Notes: generated from the letters alone by a model not told the origin. A stretch of 64,000 nt of DNA from Muricauda sp. SCSIO 64092 (GCF_023016285.1 NZ_CP095413.1:4109001-4173000), one strand, 5' to 3'. Positions 17,085-26,928 are shown, counted from the first letter of the stretch. Translations and numbers: made by a program.

Positions 17085-17182
17085 TCGTTTTGTTTAATTC
17101 CAGATAAAAATATCGAATAATTATATGGTACTGCACATTTCACCACTTGGTTTTTAACAAAGTGGTGTTGCTATTTTTATTT

Positions 17183-17288
17183 AGCGCCTGCCTAGGAATT
17201 TGTCAATTGTTTTCTTATGTCCCTTTTTGCACGTTCCGCACAAAAATGGTCTGTAACAATTCCAATCACAAATTCCTGAACAGGCGCT
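17183..17288. repeat. Long imperfect inverted repeat between thrC and gcvT
   Basis: Arms AGCGCCTG-CCT-AGGAATTTGT (17183-17203) and ACAAATTCCT-GAA-CAGGCGCT (17268-17288) pair over 8 and 10 bp with a three-base mismatch bulge. A second nested pair, AATTGTT (17205-17211) with AACAATT (17255-17261), extends the hairpin. It ends six bases from the thrC stop codon. There is no T run, so it is not a classical terminator; a structured 3' end of the thr mRNA or a small repeat element are both possible. Confidence 0.6.
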
Positions 17289-17294
17289 GCGGAA

Positions 17295-18593
17295 TTACTT
17301 GTTTTTTGTCAGGTGAATTTTTAAATCTTCATAATTGTGGATGGCAATGGCTATTTTTTCCCTACCCATCACTTTTTGGATTTGGGGCGGAATGGCCGGT
17401 GATACCCCTAGGGTGTCCTTAACAACAGGTAAGAATTTAATGGGGTGTGCGGTCTCCAAAAAGATGCCATGCCAATCGGGATGGTCTTTTAAGTACCTTT
17501 TTAAGCCCAAATAGCCAACAGCACCATGAGGGTCCATAAGATATCCCTTGTTTTCATAAATGGATTTCATTATTGACTTGGTTTCACGGTCCGAAAAGGA
17601 GTAGGACGAGAGGGATGCTGAAAGCGCATCGAAATCATTGTTGAACAACTTTTGAATTCTGACAAAATTACTGGGGTCCCCTACGTCCATTGCATTCGAG
17701 ATGGTGGAAATGGATGGTTTTGGTTCATAGGTTCCATTTTTCATGAAATTGGGTATCACATCATTGCTATTGGTGGCCGCAACAAAGTGCTTTGCGGGCA
17801 TCCCCAGTTTTTGGGCGACCAGTCCCGCACAAATGTTCCCAAAATTTCCGGAGGGCACCGAAAACACCAATTCTTCACCAAGGCCATTCACTTGTTGGTA
17901 AGCAAATAAATAATAAAAGAGTTGGGGCAACCACCTTGCCACATTGATGCTGTTTGCCGAGGTAAGCTTTTGTATTCTGGTAATTTCCTTGTCCAAAAAG
18001 GCCCTTTTGACCATTCGCTGGCAATCATCAAAAGTTCCGGAAACTTCCAGGGCCGTAATGTTCTGTCCCAAGGTGGTCAACTGTTTTTCCTGGATTTCAC
18101 TGACCTTTCCGCTTGGATAAAGGATAACTACCTGAACGCCTTCAACCCCTAAAAAACCATTGGCCACAGCACCGCCCGTATCCCCGGAGGTGGCTACCAA
18201 GACCGTTACGCTTTCTTCACTGTCCTCAAAAAAGTACCCTAAACAATTGGCCATAAATCGCGCTCCCACATCCTTAAAGGCCATGGTAGGCCCATGAAAA
18301 AGTTCCAATACAGAAACCTTATCCTCAATTTTTATAAGGGGAAAATTAAAATCCAGTGTATTGGAAATGATTTTCTCCAATTCATTGTCCGGGATATCCT
18401 TTTGGACAAACTGCCGTATAGCCCTAAATGCTATTTGTTGATGGGACAAAGAAGCAATGCCCTCAAAAAAGGAAGGGGGTAGTGGATTGATCTCCCGAGG
18501 GAAATAAAGCCCCTTATCGGGTGCTATTCCTGCGATTACGGCATCCTTAAATGAAGCTTTGTGCGTTGGGTCGTTTAAACTAAAAAATTCCAT
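17295..18593 (-). CDS. thrC: Threonine synthase
   Basis: PLP enzyme that converts O-phosphohomoserine to threonine. The 432-residue protein has the PLP lysine in HGPTMAFKDVGARF (about 107), a phosphate-binding loop VATSGDTGGAVANGF and SVPSGNFGNICAGL. Third gene of thrA-thrB-thrC, five bases after thrB. Length and motifs match the E. coli-type short class. Confidence 0.96.
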   Translation of the reverse strand: MEFFSLNDPTHKASFKDAVIAGIAPDKGLYFPREINPLPPSFFEGIASLSHQQIAFRAIRQFVQKDIPDNELEKIISNTLDFNFPLIKIEDKVSVLELFHGPTMAFKDVGARFMANCLGYFFEDSEESVTVLVATSGDTGGAVANGFLGVEGVQVVILYPSGKVSEIQEKQLTTLGQNITALEVSGTFDDCQRMVKRAFLDKEITRIQKLTSANSINVARWLPQLFYYLFAYQQVNGLGEELVFSVPSGNFGNICAGLVAQKLGMPAKHFVAATNSNDVIPNFMKNGTYEPKPSISTISNAMDVGDPSNFVRIQKLFNNDFDALSASLSSYSFSDRETKSIMKSIYENKGYLMDPHGAVGYLGLKRYLKDHPDWHGIFLETAHPIKFLPVVKDTLGVSPAIPPQIQKVMGREKIAIAIHNYEDLKIHLTKNK

Positions 18594-18598
18594 ACTAT

Positions 18599-19519
18599 TT
18601 ACATTGTCCTTACCCCGGATAAACTTATTGGCGATACGTGGATGTCGAATTCCACTCCTGTGGGCGTATAGATTTCCTTCATGGTCCGCGCTACCCTTTT
18701 TGCTGTTTCCTCACCTTGGGAAAGTGCAAAAATGGAAGGACCGGAACCCGAAATTCCCGAACCTAAGGCCCCAGCTTTTTTCACTTCGGTTTTTATGGCA
18801 TCAAACTTTGGAATTAAAATGGAGCGAATGGGTTCAATAACATGGTCTTCCAGGCAGCGTCCTATTAATTGATAGTCCTCGGTAAAAAGTCCGGCTACCA
18901 ACCCTCCAAGATTACCCCATTGTCGAATACCCTGGGCCAACGAAATATTGGTTTTCAGAATCTTTCGTGAATCTGAGGTCTTGACCTCTATTTGGGGATG
19001 GATGACCGTGGCATAAAGATTTTTGGGGGTATGTATTGGGATGATATCCAAAGGTTCATAACTCCGCACAAGGGTAAATCCACCAAAAATGGCCGGTGCT
19101 ACATTATCGGCATGGGCCACGCCGCTGGCCAATTTCTCACCTTGCATGGCAAATTCCACCAAATCCCTATTGGAAAACGGGTTCCCCAACAAGTGGTTTA
19201 TGCCCCATACGGCCCCGGCAGCACTGGCAGCGCTACTACCAATGCCACTGCCCGGCTTTATTTTTTTATGGATTTCCATTTCAAAACCACCTTCATGTTC
19301 CAGCTGTTGCAAAAGCCTGGTAGCAGCAACACCGGCAACATTTTTCTCGGTTTCCAACGGTAGCTCTTGCCCCGTAATTTTAGTGATTTTTACGCCTTTT
19401 ACCGTTGATTTACGGACCACCATTTCGTCACCCACGGCTTCCAAGGCCAATCCCAGCACATCAAATCCGCAGGAAACATTGGCCACTGTGGCCGGGCAAA
19501 ATACACGAATCTCCCCCAT
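18599..19519 (-). CDS. thrB: Homoserine kinase
   Basis: GHMP-family kinase phosphorylating homoserine. At 306 residues it has the ATP-binding motif KPGSGIGSSAASAAGAVWG (about 87-105), FCPATVANVSCGFDVLGLAL at the N-terminus, and GSGISGSGPSIFAL near the C-terminus (motif 3). Placed between thrA and thrC with gaps of three and five bases, so the three genes form one operon. Confidence 0.97.
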   Translation of the reverse strand: MGEIRVFCPATVANVSCGFDVLGLALEAVGDEMVVRKSTVKGVKITKITGQELPLETEKNVAGVAATRLLQQLEHEGGFEMEIHKKIKPGSGIGSSAASAAGAVWGINHLLGNPFSNRDLVEFAMQGEKLASGVAHADNVAPAIFGGFTLVRSYEPLDIIPIHTPKNLYATVIHPQIEVKTSDSRKILKTNISLAQGIRQWGNLGGLVAGLFTEDYQLIGRCLEDHVIEPIRSILIPKFDAIKTEVKKAGALGSGISGSGPSIFALSQGEETAKRVARTMKEIYTPTGVEFDIHVSPISLSGVRTM

Positions 19520-19522
19520 AAC

Positions 19523-21967
19523 TTAAAAATTCCCAATTCTTATGATGTCCGCAAAGATACCGGATGCCGTAACATCGGCTCCCGCCCCTGCGCCTTTGAC
19601 TATTAAGGGCTGCTCAGGATACCGGTCCGTGAAAAACAGAACGATGTTGTCACTTCCTTCCAGATTATGGAAATCGTGCCCTCGTGGGATTTCCTGAAGC
19701 CCCACTTTGGCCTTTCCATCCTCAAATTGGGCCACATACTTTAGTTTGCAATCTTTTTGGGCAGCCACTTTGTAGATGTCCTGAAAATCGGACTCGTATT
19801 TTTTGAGGGATTCATAAAATAGCGCGTTGCTCGTTGTATCCAAACTTTCCTTAGGAAGGAAGGATTCGTTGGTTATTTCTTCAATATCCAATTGGTAGCC
19901 ACTTTCGCGGGCCAAAATCAGGATTTTCCGCATTACATCAACACCGCTTAGATCTATGGTGGGATCAGGTTCGGTATAGCCCTTTTCCTGAGCTTCTTTG
20001 ACTACATCATGGAAGGTTTTGGTGTCATCAAAAGTATTGAACACAAAATTGAGACTACCGGAAAGTACGGCCTGTATTTTGTTGACCCTGTCCCCAGAAG
20101 CGATTAAGTGCTTTAAGGTGTCAATAATAGGTAAACCTGCACCCACATTGGTTTCAAAAAGAAACGGGGCATTGTATTTTTTGGAGAGCTTTTTTAATCT
20201 TTGGTAGTTATCAAAAGCGGATGAACATGCAATTTTGTTACAGGTTACCACGGCAATGCTGTTTTCAAGATAATGGCCGTATGTATCGGAAACCTTTTCA
20301 TTGGCAGTATTATCAACAAAAATACTATTGCGATAGTTTAACTTTTGAACCCTATCCATAAAAGCTTCACCATTGGCCTCCAAACCATTTTCCAGGTCCC
20401 CCCTCCAGGTCTCCAAGGAAACTCCATCTTCATGGAACACCATTTTTCTGGAATTGGAAATACCAATCACCCTGATGTTCAATTTCAATTCCTCTTTTAG
20501 GTATTCTTTTTGTTGATGGATTTGCGCAAGCAAGCGGGAACCCACGTTACCGACGCCCATAACAAAAAGGTTCAATTGCTTGATATTTTCCTCAAAAAAC
20601 CCCTCGTGTAAGGCATTAAGTGCTTTTTTGACATCATCACTCGTAATCACTGCGGAGATATTCCTTTCTGAAGCGCCCTGGGCAATGGCCCTAATGTTCA
20701 CATTGTTCCTGCCCAAAGTGCTGAACATTTTTCCACTTAACCCCTGATGACTTTTCATGTTGTCACCAACCAATGCAATAATGGCCAAATCCTTCTCAAC
20801 GATAACAGGATTTATCTTCCCGGAGGCAATCTCATACTCAAAAGCTTGGTTCACGGATGTTTGCGCTTTGGCCTCATCGGCATTTGAGATGCCCACGCAA
20901 ATGGAATGCTCCGATGAAGCTTGCGTGATGAGTGCCACACTTATGTCCTGTTGGGAAAGGGTTTCAAAAAAGCGCTTGGAAATACCGGGAATCCCCACCA
21001 TTCCGGGCCCTTCCAAGGACAACAAGGTTATTTCACCAACATGGCTTATTCCCCGGACCGATTTGCCTTGCCCATTGTTATTTTGCGTTATCAATGTCCC
21101 TTTTTCATCCGGGGCAAAAGTATTCTTGATCCATATGGGGATTCCTTGACTCAATATGGGTTGTAAGGTAGGAGGGTATAAGACCTTGGCGCCAAAATGG
21201 GAAAGTTCCATGGCTTCTTCATAGGAAATCTGGGATATGCATTTGGCTTGTTTTACCAATTTTGGATTTGCGGTATACATTCCACTAACATCCGTCCAAA
21301 TTTGTAATTCTTCAGCTGCAGTACTGGCAGCGATGATGGCTGCGGTATAATCGGAACCACCACGACCCAATGTAGTGCTGGAACCGTCCCTTGAAGAGGA
21401 AACAAAACCGGGAACCAGTGTAATGGCATCCTTTGTATTCTTAAAGTAATTGTGGCAATTGGTATGGGTTAACTTAAAATCCACATTGGCTTTCCCAAAA
21501 CTCTCGTCCGTAATAATTAACTCCCGCCCGTTTTTCAAGCCGGAGTCCAATCCCTGGGAGACAAAGTAATGGTATATGACAAAAGAAGATAGCAACTCGC
21601 CATAGCTCACTACTTTGTCCGCAAGTCTGGAGGTACGCTCCCCGATAAGGTAGGCCCCTTGGACCAAGGTTTCCAACTCATTCAAATTACTTTTAACGTG
21701 GCTTAGGATCGCACTTTGCTCCTTAATTGGGAAAAGCTCCTTTATGGTGGTAAGGTGCCTATGTTCAATCTCAAGTAGGACGTTCTCGAAACCAAGGTCC
21801 CTGTTTGATGCCAGTTCCAAACTTTTGAGCAACAAATCCGTTACTCCGCCAAGGGCCGAGACGACCACTGCGGTTTTGTCGCTTTTTATCTGGGAAACAA
21901 TTTTTGCTACTTGCTTGATATTGTTTGAATTGGCTACTGATGTGCCGCCAAATTTTAAGACTTTCAT
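19523..21967 (-). CDS. thrA: Bifunctional aspartate kinase / homoserine dehydrogenase I
   Basis: The 814-residue fusion carries the first and third steps of the threonine branch. The N-terminal aspartokinase begins MKVLKFGGTSVAN and has TLGRGGSDYTAA (about 200-211). Two ACT-type regulatory segments follow (LLSLEGPGMVGIPGI and IIALVGDNMKSH regions), then the homoserine dehydrogenase domain from LNLFVMGVGNVGSRLL (about 463) with the VDNTANE and ETNVGAGLPIIDTL motifs. Feedback control by threonine is expected for this class. A threonine-rich leader peptide with an adjacent hairpin precedes it. Confidence 0.97.
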   Translation of the reverse strand: MKVLKFGGTSVANSNNIKQVAKIVSQIKSDKTAVVVSALGGVTDLLLKSLELASNRDLGFENVLLEIEHRHLTTIKELFPIKEQSAILSHVKSNLNELETLVQGAYLIGERTSRLADKVVSYGELLSSFVIYHYFVSQGLDSGLKNGRELIITDESFGKANVDFKLTHTNCHNYFKNTKDAITLVPGFVSSSRDGSSTTLGRGGSDYTAAIIAASTAAEELQIWTDVSGMYTANPKLVKQAKCISQISYEEAMELSHFGAKVLYPPTLQPILSQGIPIWIKNTFAPDEKGTLITQNNNGQGKSVRGISHVGEITLLSLEGPGMVGIPGISKRFFETLSQQDISVALITQASSEHSICVGISNADEAKAQTSVNQAFEYEIASGKINPVIVEKDLAIIALVGDNMKSHQGLSGKMFSTLGRNNVNIRAIAQGASERNISAVITSDDVKKALNALHEGFFEENIKQLNLFVMGVGNVGSRLLAQIHQQKEYLKEELKLNIRVIGISNSRKMVFHEDGVSLETWRGDLENGLEANGEAFMDRVQKLNYRNSIFVDNTANEKVSDTYGHYLENSIAVVTCNKIACSSAFDNYQRLKKLSKKYNAPFLFETNVGAGLPIIDTLKHLIASGDRVNKIQAVLSGSLNFVFNTFDDTKTFHDVVKEAQEKGYTEPDPTIDLSGVDVMRKILILARESGYQLDIEEITNESFLPKESLDTTSNALFYESLKKYESDFQDIYKVAAQKDCKLKYVAQFEDGKAKVGLQEIPRGHDFHNLEGSDNIVLFFTDRYPEQPLIVKGAGAGADVTASGIFADIIRIGNF

Positions 21968-22031
21968 TTATAAAAAAGTTATTGGGAAAATTATGGAAAA
22001 AAGGTTGAATCGGATGCTATGTATAAAGAAA

Positions 22032-22106
22032 TTACCCCAAAGGGGTAGTGGTGGTCGCAAAACCAAAAGAAAGTACAGAAGTTATGTCCGATTGACTAAA
22101 TTGCAT
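22032..22106 (-). CDS. thrL: Threonine-rich leader peptide of the thr operon
   Basis: A 24-codon open frame starts with ATG at 22106 and ends with TAA at 22032, 64 bases before thrA. Its peptide contains D-I-T-S early and then F-G-F-A followed by four consecutive Thr codons (ACC ACC ACT ACC), then P-L-G and stop. Runs of the regulatory amino acid before a biosynthetic operon are the hallmark of transcription attenuation, as for thrL of enterobacteria. A hairpin overlaps the Thr codons. No homology to enterobacterial thrL is claimed; the call rests on position, in-frame start and the Thr run. Confidence 0.65.
   Translation of the reverse strand: MQFSQSDITSVLSFGFATTTTPLG
22033..22047 (-). promoter_or_regulatory. 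Candidate attenuator hairpin of the thr operon
   Basis: On the minus strand TACCCC and GGGGTA form a perfect six-pair stem with a three-base loop. It covers the last Thr codon and the stop codon of the leader peptide. A second possible pairing joins AATCGGA inside the leader frame (22087-22093) with TCCGATT (22008-22014), which lies just before a T6 run. The two could serve as alternative structures, but no single textbook terminator is seen. Confidence 0.4.
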
Positions 22107-22205
22107 GAAATAAATTACCTGATAAAAGTAGTGTTTTGGACAAAAGCACCAAATTGTTCGGGAAATTTTATCAAATTTTCAATTTTATAGGACCAGACTT
22201 GTCAA

Positions 22206-23744
22206 ATGAAGATTTTATCCGCAGCACAGATCTATAAAGCTGACAAATTCACGATCGCAAAACAACAAATAACCAGTGATGCACTTATGGAACGGGCGGC
22301 ATTGGGCATTTTTAATTGGATGCATGAGCGTTTACAAGGAAATCCCATTAAAATCCATTTGTTCTGTGGGATAGGAAACAACGGTGGGGATGGACTGGCC
22401 ATAGCCCGGCATTTGAAAGAGCATGAATATGACGTCCAAGTCTATGTGGTCAACTATAGTGAAAAGCGATCCAAGGATTTTTTACTCAACCTAAATCGAC
22501 TGAAAGAGCGGAAGCTTTGGCCGGATTTTCTGGACAAAGAGCATCATTCTTTCACTATTGGTCCAGATGATATTGTAGTGGATGCCATTTTTGGAATAGG
22601 CCTTAACAGGTCCCCATCCCCATGGGTGCGTAATTTGATTCAACAAATCAACCGATCATCTGCCTTTGTACTGTCTGTCGATATTCCTTCCGGGATGTTT
22701 ATGGATAGTGTTCCTGAGTTTCCGGATAATGTGGTACATGCCAATTACGTTTTAAGTTTCCAATCACCCAAGTTGCCCTTCTTTTTGCCCCAAACCGCCG
22801 GGTATATGAACGAGTGGGAAATTTTGGATATTGGTCTGGACCAGGAGTATTTCGCCAATGTTGAGGTGGATTATCATTTTGTTGGAAAGTTTGAAGTGCT
22901 TCCTTTCTATAAGCCTCGGCTTAAGTTTACCCATAAGGGCACCTATGGCCATGCCCTGATGATCGGAGGCAGTTATGGAAAAATAGGCGCTGTCAACTTG
23001 GCAACAAGGGCATGTCTCAATGTAGGTGCCGGACTAGTGACCGCTTATGTGCCAAAATGTGGATATGTCCCCATACAAACCGGTATTCCGGAAGCCATGG
23101 TTTTAACAGATGCTATGGAAAATACCATCTCAAAAATTGAAATACCCTTTGAACCCAAGGCTATAGGCATTGGGATGGGGATGGGGACCAAAAAGGAGGT
23201 AATCACGGCTTTTGAGGGATTTTTGGAGAAAAATACATCAAAGCTGGTCATTGATGCCGATGGATTGAACATGCTTTCCCAAAGGCCGGAACTATTGGAA
23301 AAGCTGCCTTTGGGAACTGTACTTACCCCACATCCCAAGGAATTGGAACGATTGGTGGGTCCATGGGGGAATGATTTTGAAAAACTGGAAAAAGCAAAAG
23401 CACTTTCCAAAAACATTGGTGGGGTATTGGTTATTAAGGGAGCGCATACCATAATCGTTGCCAATGGAACAGGTTATATCAATTCTACCGGTAATCCCGG
23501 GATGGCCACGGCGGGTAGTGGTGATGTATTGACCGGTATAATCACAGGTCTTCTTGCGCAAGATTATGAACCTCTACAGGCGGCTATCTTTGGGGTCTAT
23601 TTACATGGGTTGTCCGGTGATATAACTACTTCAAGAGCGGGTTATGAGGCCGTTACCGCCGGGAAAATAGTCGGTAATATTGGAACGGCTTTTGTGGAAC
23701 TGTTCAGAAAGGATGGAAATAGAAATGGACAGAAAACCGATTAG
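22206..23744 (+). CDS. nnr: Bifunctional NAD(P)H-hydrate epimerase / ADP-dependent NAD(P)H-hydrate dehydratase
   Basis: Repairs hydrated NADH and NADPH. The 512-residue protein fuses the YjeF N-terminal epimerase domain (about 1-215; FCGIGNNGGDGLAIARHL, DIPSGM) with the C-terminal kinase-like dehydratase (about 235-505; DADGLNML, TPHPKELERL, GNPGMATAGSGDVLTGIITG). Start ATG 22206 gives MKILSAAQIYKAD, the usual family beginning. Divergent from thrA; its 3' end overlaps the next minus-strand gene by four bases. Confidence 0.95.
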   Translation: MKILSAAQIYKADKFTIAKQQITSDALMERAALGIFNWMHERLQGNPIKIHLFCGIGNNGGDGLAIARHLKEHEYDVQVYVVNYSEKRSKDFLLNLNRLKERKLWPDFLDKEHHSFTIGPDDIVVDAIFGIGLNRSPSPWVRNLIQQINRSSAFVLSVDIPSGMFMDSVPEFPDNVVHANYVLSFQSPKLPFFLPQTAGYMNEWEILDIGLDQEYFANVEVDYHFVGKFEVLPFYKPRLKFTHKGTYGHALMIGGSYGKIGAVNLATRACLNVGAGLVTAYVPKCGYVPIQTGIPEAMVLTDAMENTISKIEIPFEPKAIGIGMGMGTKKEVITAFEGFLEKNTSKLVIDADGLNMLSQRPELLEKLPLGTVLTPHPKELERLVGPWGNDFEKLEKAKALSKNIGGVLVIKGAHTIIVANGTGYINSTGNPGMATAGSGDVLTGIITGLLAQDYEPLQAAIFGVYLHGLSGDITTSRAGYEAVTAGKIVGNIGTAFVELFRKDGNRNGQKTD

Positions 23745-24163
23745 ACCTTTAGCTTTTTCCGCTTCAATCTTTTCTTGATCCAAGCCACTGCGTTATCATA
23801 TTCAATAAAAAACTCCATGTTCTTTTTATAGAACATTTTTTCAATTTTGAAATTATGCATGTCAATTTCCTTTTTGGAAACTATGGCAAAAGCGATAAGG
23901 TTTTCCAAACCTCTTAGATAGGTGTAGATAATGGGGTCAATGGCATAGGAGTTTTTCCGAAGACTGATGTATCCAAACTTTTTATCCCTAAAATGTATTT
24001 CCGATATTCCGATAATTTGGTATGCCCTTTCCAAAGTAACCGTGGCGCCTTCATCAAAATTGGCCACAATATAATTGTCATATACCTGTACCGTACCTAT
24101 GTCCAAAGAGTACTCTTTAATGACCATAGGATTTTTTGTAAATCCAAACTTCATTCCCATCAA
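23741..24163 (-). CDS. Conserved hypothetical protein, STAS/SpoIIAA-like
   Basis: About 140 residues, found in flavobacteria as a stand-alone gene. The sequence runs as alternating strands and helices (TVQVYDNYIVANFDEGATVTLE, then AYQIIG, FGYISLRKN, FAIVSKK, FFIEYDNAVAWIKKRLKRK), similar to SpoIIAA/STAS-like domains, including a basic C-terminal helix. No catalytic residues stand out. Its stop overlaps the nnr stop. Function not known. Confidence 0.68.
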   Translation of the reverse strand: MMGMKFGFTKNPMVIKEYSLDIGTVQVYDNYIVANFDEGATVTLERAYQIIGISEIHFRDKKFGYISLRKNSYAIDPIIYTYLRGLENLIAFAIVSKKEIDMHNFKIEKMFYKKNMEFFIEYDNAVAWIKKRLKRKKLKV

Positions 24164-24300
24164 TTATAGTGTCGACACGAATTTATGAGGGTGAAGTCCC
24201 GAACTGAAAAATTTTAGATTAAAAGCATATTTATCGTTTAAATTGTTAACAAATTGCCCATAGATTACATTTTCTTAAAAAGTTTGGGCGTTGAAACCAA

Positions 24301-24329
24301 AAAAAGAGCCCTTAAAAGGGCCCTTTTAT
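24301..24329 (-). terminator. Rho-independent terminator after clpC
   Basis: On the minus strand the stem AAAAGGGCCCTT / AAGGGCTCTTTT (one G-T pair) is followed by a T run. It lies 19 bases beyond the clpC stop codon. Confidence 0.82.
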
Positions 24330-24347
24330 AAGATGAACGGATTGGGT

Positions 24348-26909
24348 TTATTTGGCCTCGGACGATTCTTCGGCTTTTTGGATCTTTATGGTCAATTCCT
24401 CTTTCTTATCGTCAAAGTCCATATAGATACTGTCCCCCTCGTTTAAATTGGAATTTACAATTTCTTCTGCCAAAGCGTCTTCGATATACTTTTGAATGGC
24501 CCTTTTTAAAGGTCTTGCGCCATACTGCTTATCAAATCCCTTATCCGCAATATAGTCCTTTGCCTTATCGGAAAGGTGCAGGTCATAACCAATATCCTTA
24601 ATCCTCTTAAAGAGCCTATCCAACTCAATACCAATGATTTTGTGGATATCTTCCCGCTCAAGCGGATTAAATACGATTACATCGTCGATTCTGTTCAGAA
24701 ATTCCGGGGCAAACGCTTTTTTCAGTGCATTTTCAATTACACTTTTGTGATGGCTATCTGCCTGTGCTTTCTTGGCAGCGGTTCCAAAACCGACGCCTTG
24801 TCCAAAATCTTTCAACTGTCTGGCCCCTATATTGGAGGTCATGATAATGATGGTATTCCTAAAGTCTATTTTTCTGCCCAGACTATCGGTGATAAACCCA
24901 TCGTCCAATACCTGTAATAGCATATTGAACACATCTGGGTGGGCTTTTTCAACTTCATCCAAAAGAACAACGGAATACGGTTTTCTCCTGACTTTTTCGG
25001 TCAGTTGTCCACCTTCTTCATACCCTACATATCCTGGAGGTGCACCAACCAATCTGGAAATGGCGAATTTCTCCATATACTCACTCATATCAATACGTAT
25101 AAGTGCATCCTCGGAATCAAACAATTCCCTGGCCAAAACTTTGGCCAATTGGGTTTTGCCCACCCCGGTCTGACCCAAGAAAATAAATGAGCCAATGGGT
25201 TTGTTGGGGTCCTTTAGGCCGGCCCTGTTCCGTTGGATGGCTTTTGCCACCTTGGTCACGGCTTCATCCTGGCCAATTACATAGTCTTTGATCAGGGCAG
25301 GGAGTTCGGCCAGTTTGTTGCTTTCGGTCTGGGCAATCCTGTTTACCGGAATGCCGCTCATCATACTAACCACGTCGGCAACATTGTCTTCCGATACCGT
25401 TTCCCGGTTTAGTTTGCTTTCTTCTTCCCATTGTTTTTGGGCCGAAGCCAGGTCTTTCTCCAAACGTTTTTCATCGTCACGAAGTTTGGCGGCCTCCTCA
25501 TATTTCTGCTTTTTGACCACGCTGTTCTTAAGCTCCCTTACATCTTCCAATTGCTGTTCCAATTCCAATATCTGCTTGGGAACATCCATGTTAACAATGT
25601 GGACACGGGAGCCTGCTTCATCCAGGGCATCTATCGCCTTGTCTGGAAGGAAGCGGTCCGTCATGTACCTATTGGTAAGTTTTACGCAGGCCTTAATGGC
25701 GTCATCCGTATAAAAAACATTGTGGTGATCTTCATACTTGCTCTTGATGTTCATCAAGATTTCAATGGTTTCCTCAACGGAAGTGGGTTCCACCATCACT
25801 TTCTGGAAACGACGCTCCAATGCACCGTCCTTTTCAATGTACTGCCTGTACTCATCCAGGGTAGTGGCGCCGATACATTGTATTTCACCTCTGGCCAAAG
25901 CCGGTTTGAACATATTGGATGCGTCCAAACTTCCGGTGGCACCACCGGCACCTACTATGGTATGGATTTCGTCAATAAAAAGAATTATATCATCATTCTT
26001 TTCCAACTCGTTCATTACGGCCTTCATTCTTTCCTCGAACTGTCCGCGATATTTGGTTCCGGCAACCAGGGAGGCCAAATCCAAGGTAACAACGCGTTTG
26101 TTATAAAGGATTCTGGAAACCTTTTTGTTGATGATGCGTAAGGCCAAACCTTCGGCAATGGCACTTTTTCCAACGCCTGGTTCACCAATCAGTAGCGGAT
26201 TGTTTTTCTTCCGCCTGCTCAAAATTTGGGAGACGCGTTCTATTTCCTTTTCACGACCAACAACGGGATCCAATTTATCATCTTCCGCAAGTTTGGTAAG
26301 GTCCCTTCCAAAATTGTCCAATACAGGGGTTTTGGATTTTTTACTTCCCTTTTGCTGACTGGAGGAACCAAAACTACTTTCCTTGCTATCTCCGGAATCC
26401 CCGCCATCATCAGGGTCACTGGAAAAAGATTCCGAGCGTGGCGTGTCCAAATAGTCATCATCACTGGTGATCATGGACTTGAATTGCTCTTTTACATTGT
26501 CGTAATCCACCTTTAATTTGTGTAGCAATTTTGTGGTCGGGTCATTTTCGTTTCGTAAGATGCACAATAATAAATGTGCGGTATTGATCGAGGAGCTTTG
26601 AAAAAGTTTGGCCTCTAAAAAAGTGGTTTTCAGGGCCCGTTCTGCCTGCCTCGTTAAATGAAGGTTCTTTTTGTCTTTTTGTATAGAACCGGTATTGGGA
26701 TTGGCCGGACTCAAGATTTCCACTTTTCGTCTCAAATGGTCCAAATCCACATCAAGGGCGTCCAAAATGTTTATTGCCTTTCCGTTTCCGTCCCTCAGCA
26801 GACCGAGCATTAGGTGTTCCGTGCCAATAAAATCATGGCCCAAACGCAGTGCTTCTTCTTTACTGTAGGCAATTACATCCTTTACCCTAGGAGAAAAATT
26901 ATCATCCAT
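24348..26909 (-). CDS. clpC: ATP-dependent Clp protease ATP-binding subunit ClpC
   Basis: Hexameric AAA+ unfoldase that feeds ClpP. Domains in the 853 residues: N-terminal repeat domain (1-150, IGTEHLMLGLLRDG), AAA1 with GEPGVGKSA (about 240) and FIDEIHTIVGAG, a middle UVR-like coiled coil (EAAKLRDDEKRLEKDL), AAA2 with FLGQTGVGKTQLAK and VVLLDEVEKAHPDVFN, and the D2 small domain. A Ser-rich linker with GGDSGDSKESSFGSSS separates N and D1. Monocistronic, with its own promoter and terminator. Confidence 0.96.
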   Translation of the reverse strand: MDDNFSPRVKDVIAYSKEEALRLGHDFIGTEHLMLGLLRDGNGKAINILDALDVDLDHLRRKVEILSPANPNTGSIQKDKKNLHLTRQAERALKTTFLEAKLFQSSSINTAHLLLCILRNENDPTTKLLHKLKVDYDNVKEQFKSMITSDDDYLDTPRSESFSSDPDDGGDSGDSKESSFGSSSQQKGSKKSKTPVLDNFGRDLTKLAEDDKLDPVVGREKEIERVSQILSRRKKNNPLLIGEPGVGKSAIAEGLALRIINKKVSRILYNKRVVTLDLASLVAGTKYRGQFEERMKAVMNELEKNDDIILFIDEIHTIVGAGGATGSLDASNMFKPALARGEIQCIGATTLDEYRQYIEKDGALERRFQKVMVEPTSVEETIEILMNIKSKYEDHHNVFYTDDAIKACVKLTNRYMTDRFLPDKAIDALDEAGSRVHIVNMDVPKQILELEQQLEDVRELKNSVVKKQKYEEAAKLRDDEKRLEKDLASAQKQWEEESKLNRETVSEDNVADVVSMMSGIPVNRIAQTESNKLAELPALIKDYVIGQDEAVTKVAKAIQRNRAGLKDPNKPIGSFIFLGQTGVGKTQLAKVLARELFDSEDALIRIDMSEYMEKFAISRLVGAPPGYVGYEEGGQLTEKVRRKPYSVVLLDEVEKAHPDVFNMLLQVLDDGFITDSLGRKIDFRNTIIIMTSNIGARQLKDFGQGVGFGTAAKKAQADSHHKSVIENALKKAFAPEFLNRIDDVIVFNPLEREDIHKIIGIELDRLFKRIKDIGYDLHLSDKAKDYIADKGFDKQYGARPLKRAIQKYIEDALAEEIVNSNLNEGDSIYMDFDDKKEELTIKIQKAEESSEAK

Positions 26910-26928
26910 AGCTTTTCTTTATCCGAAC

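Noticed and set aside
17085..17182. A glycine riboswitch before gcvT
   Set aside because: No tandem aptamer pattern can be recognised in the short upstream region.
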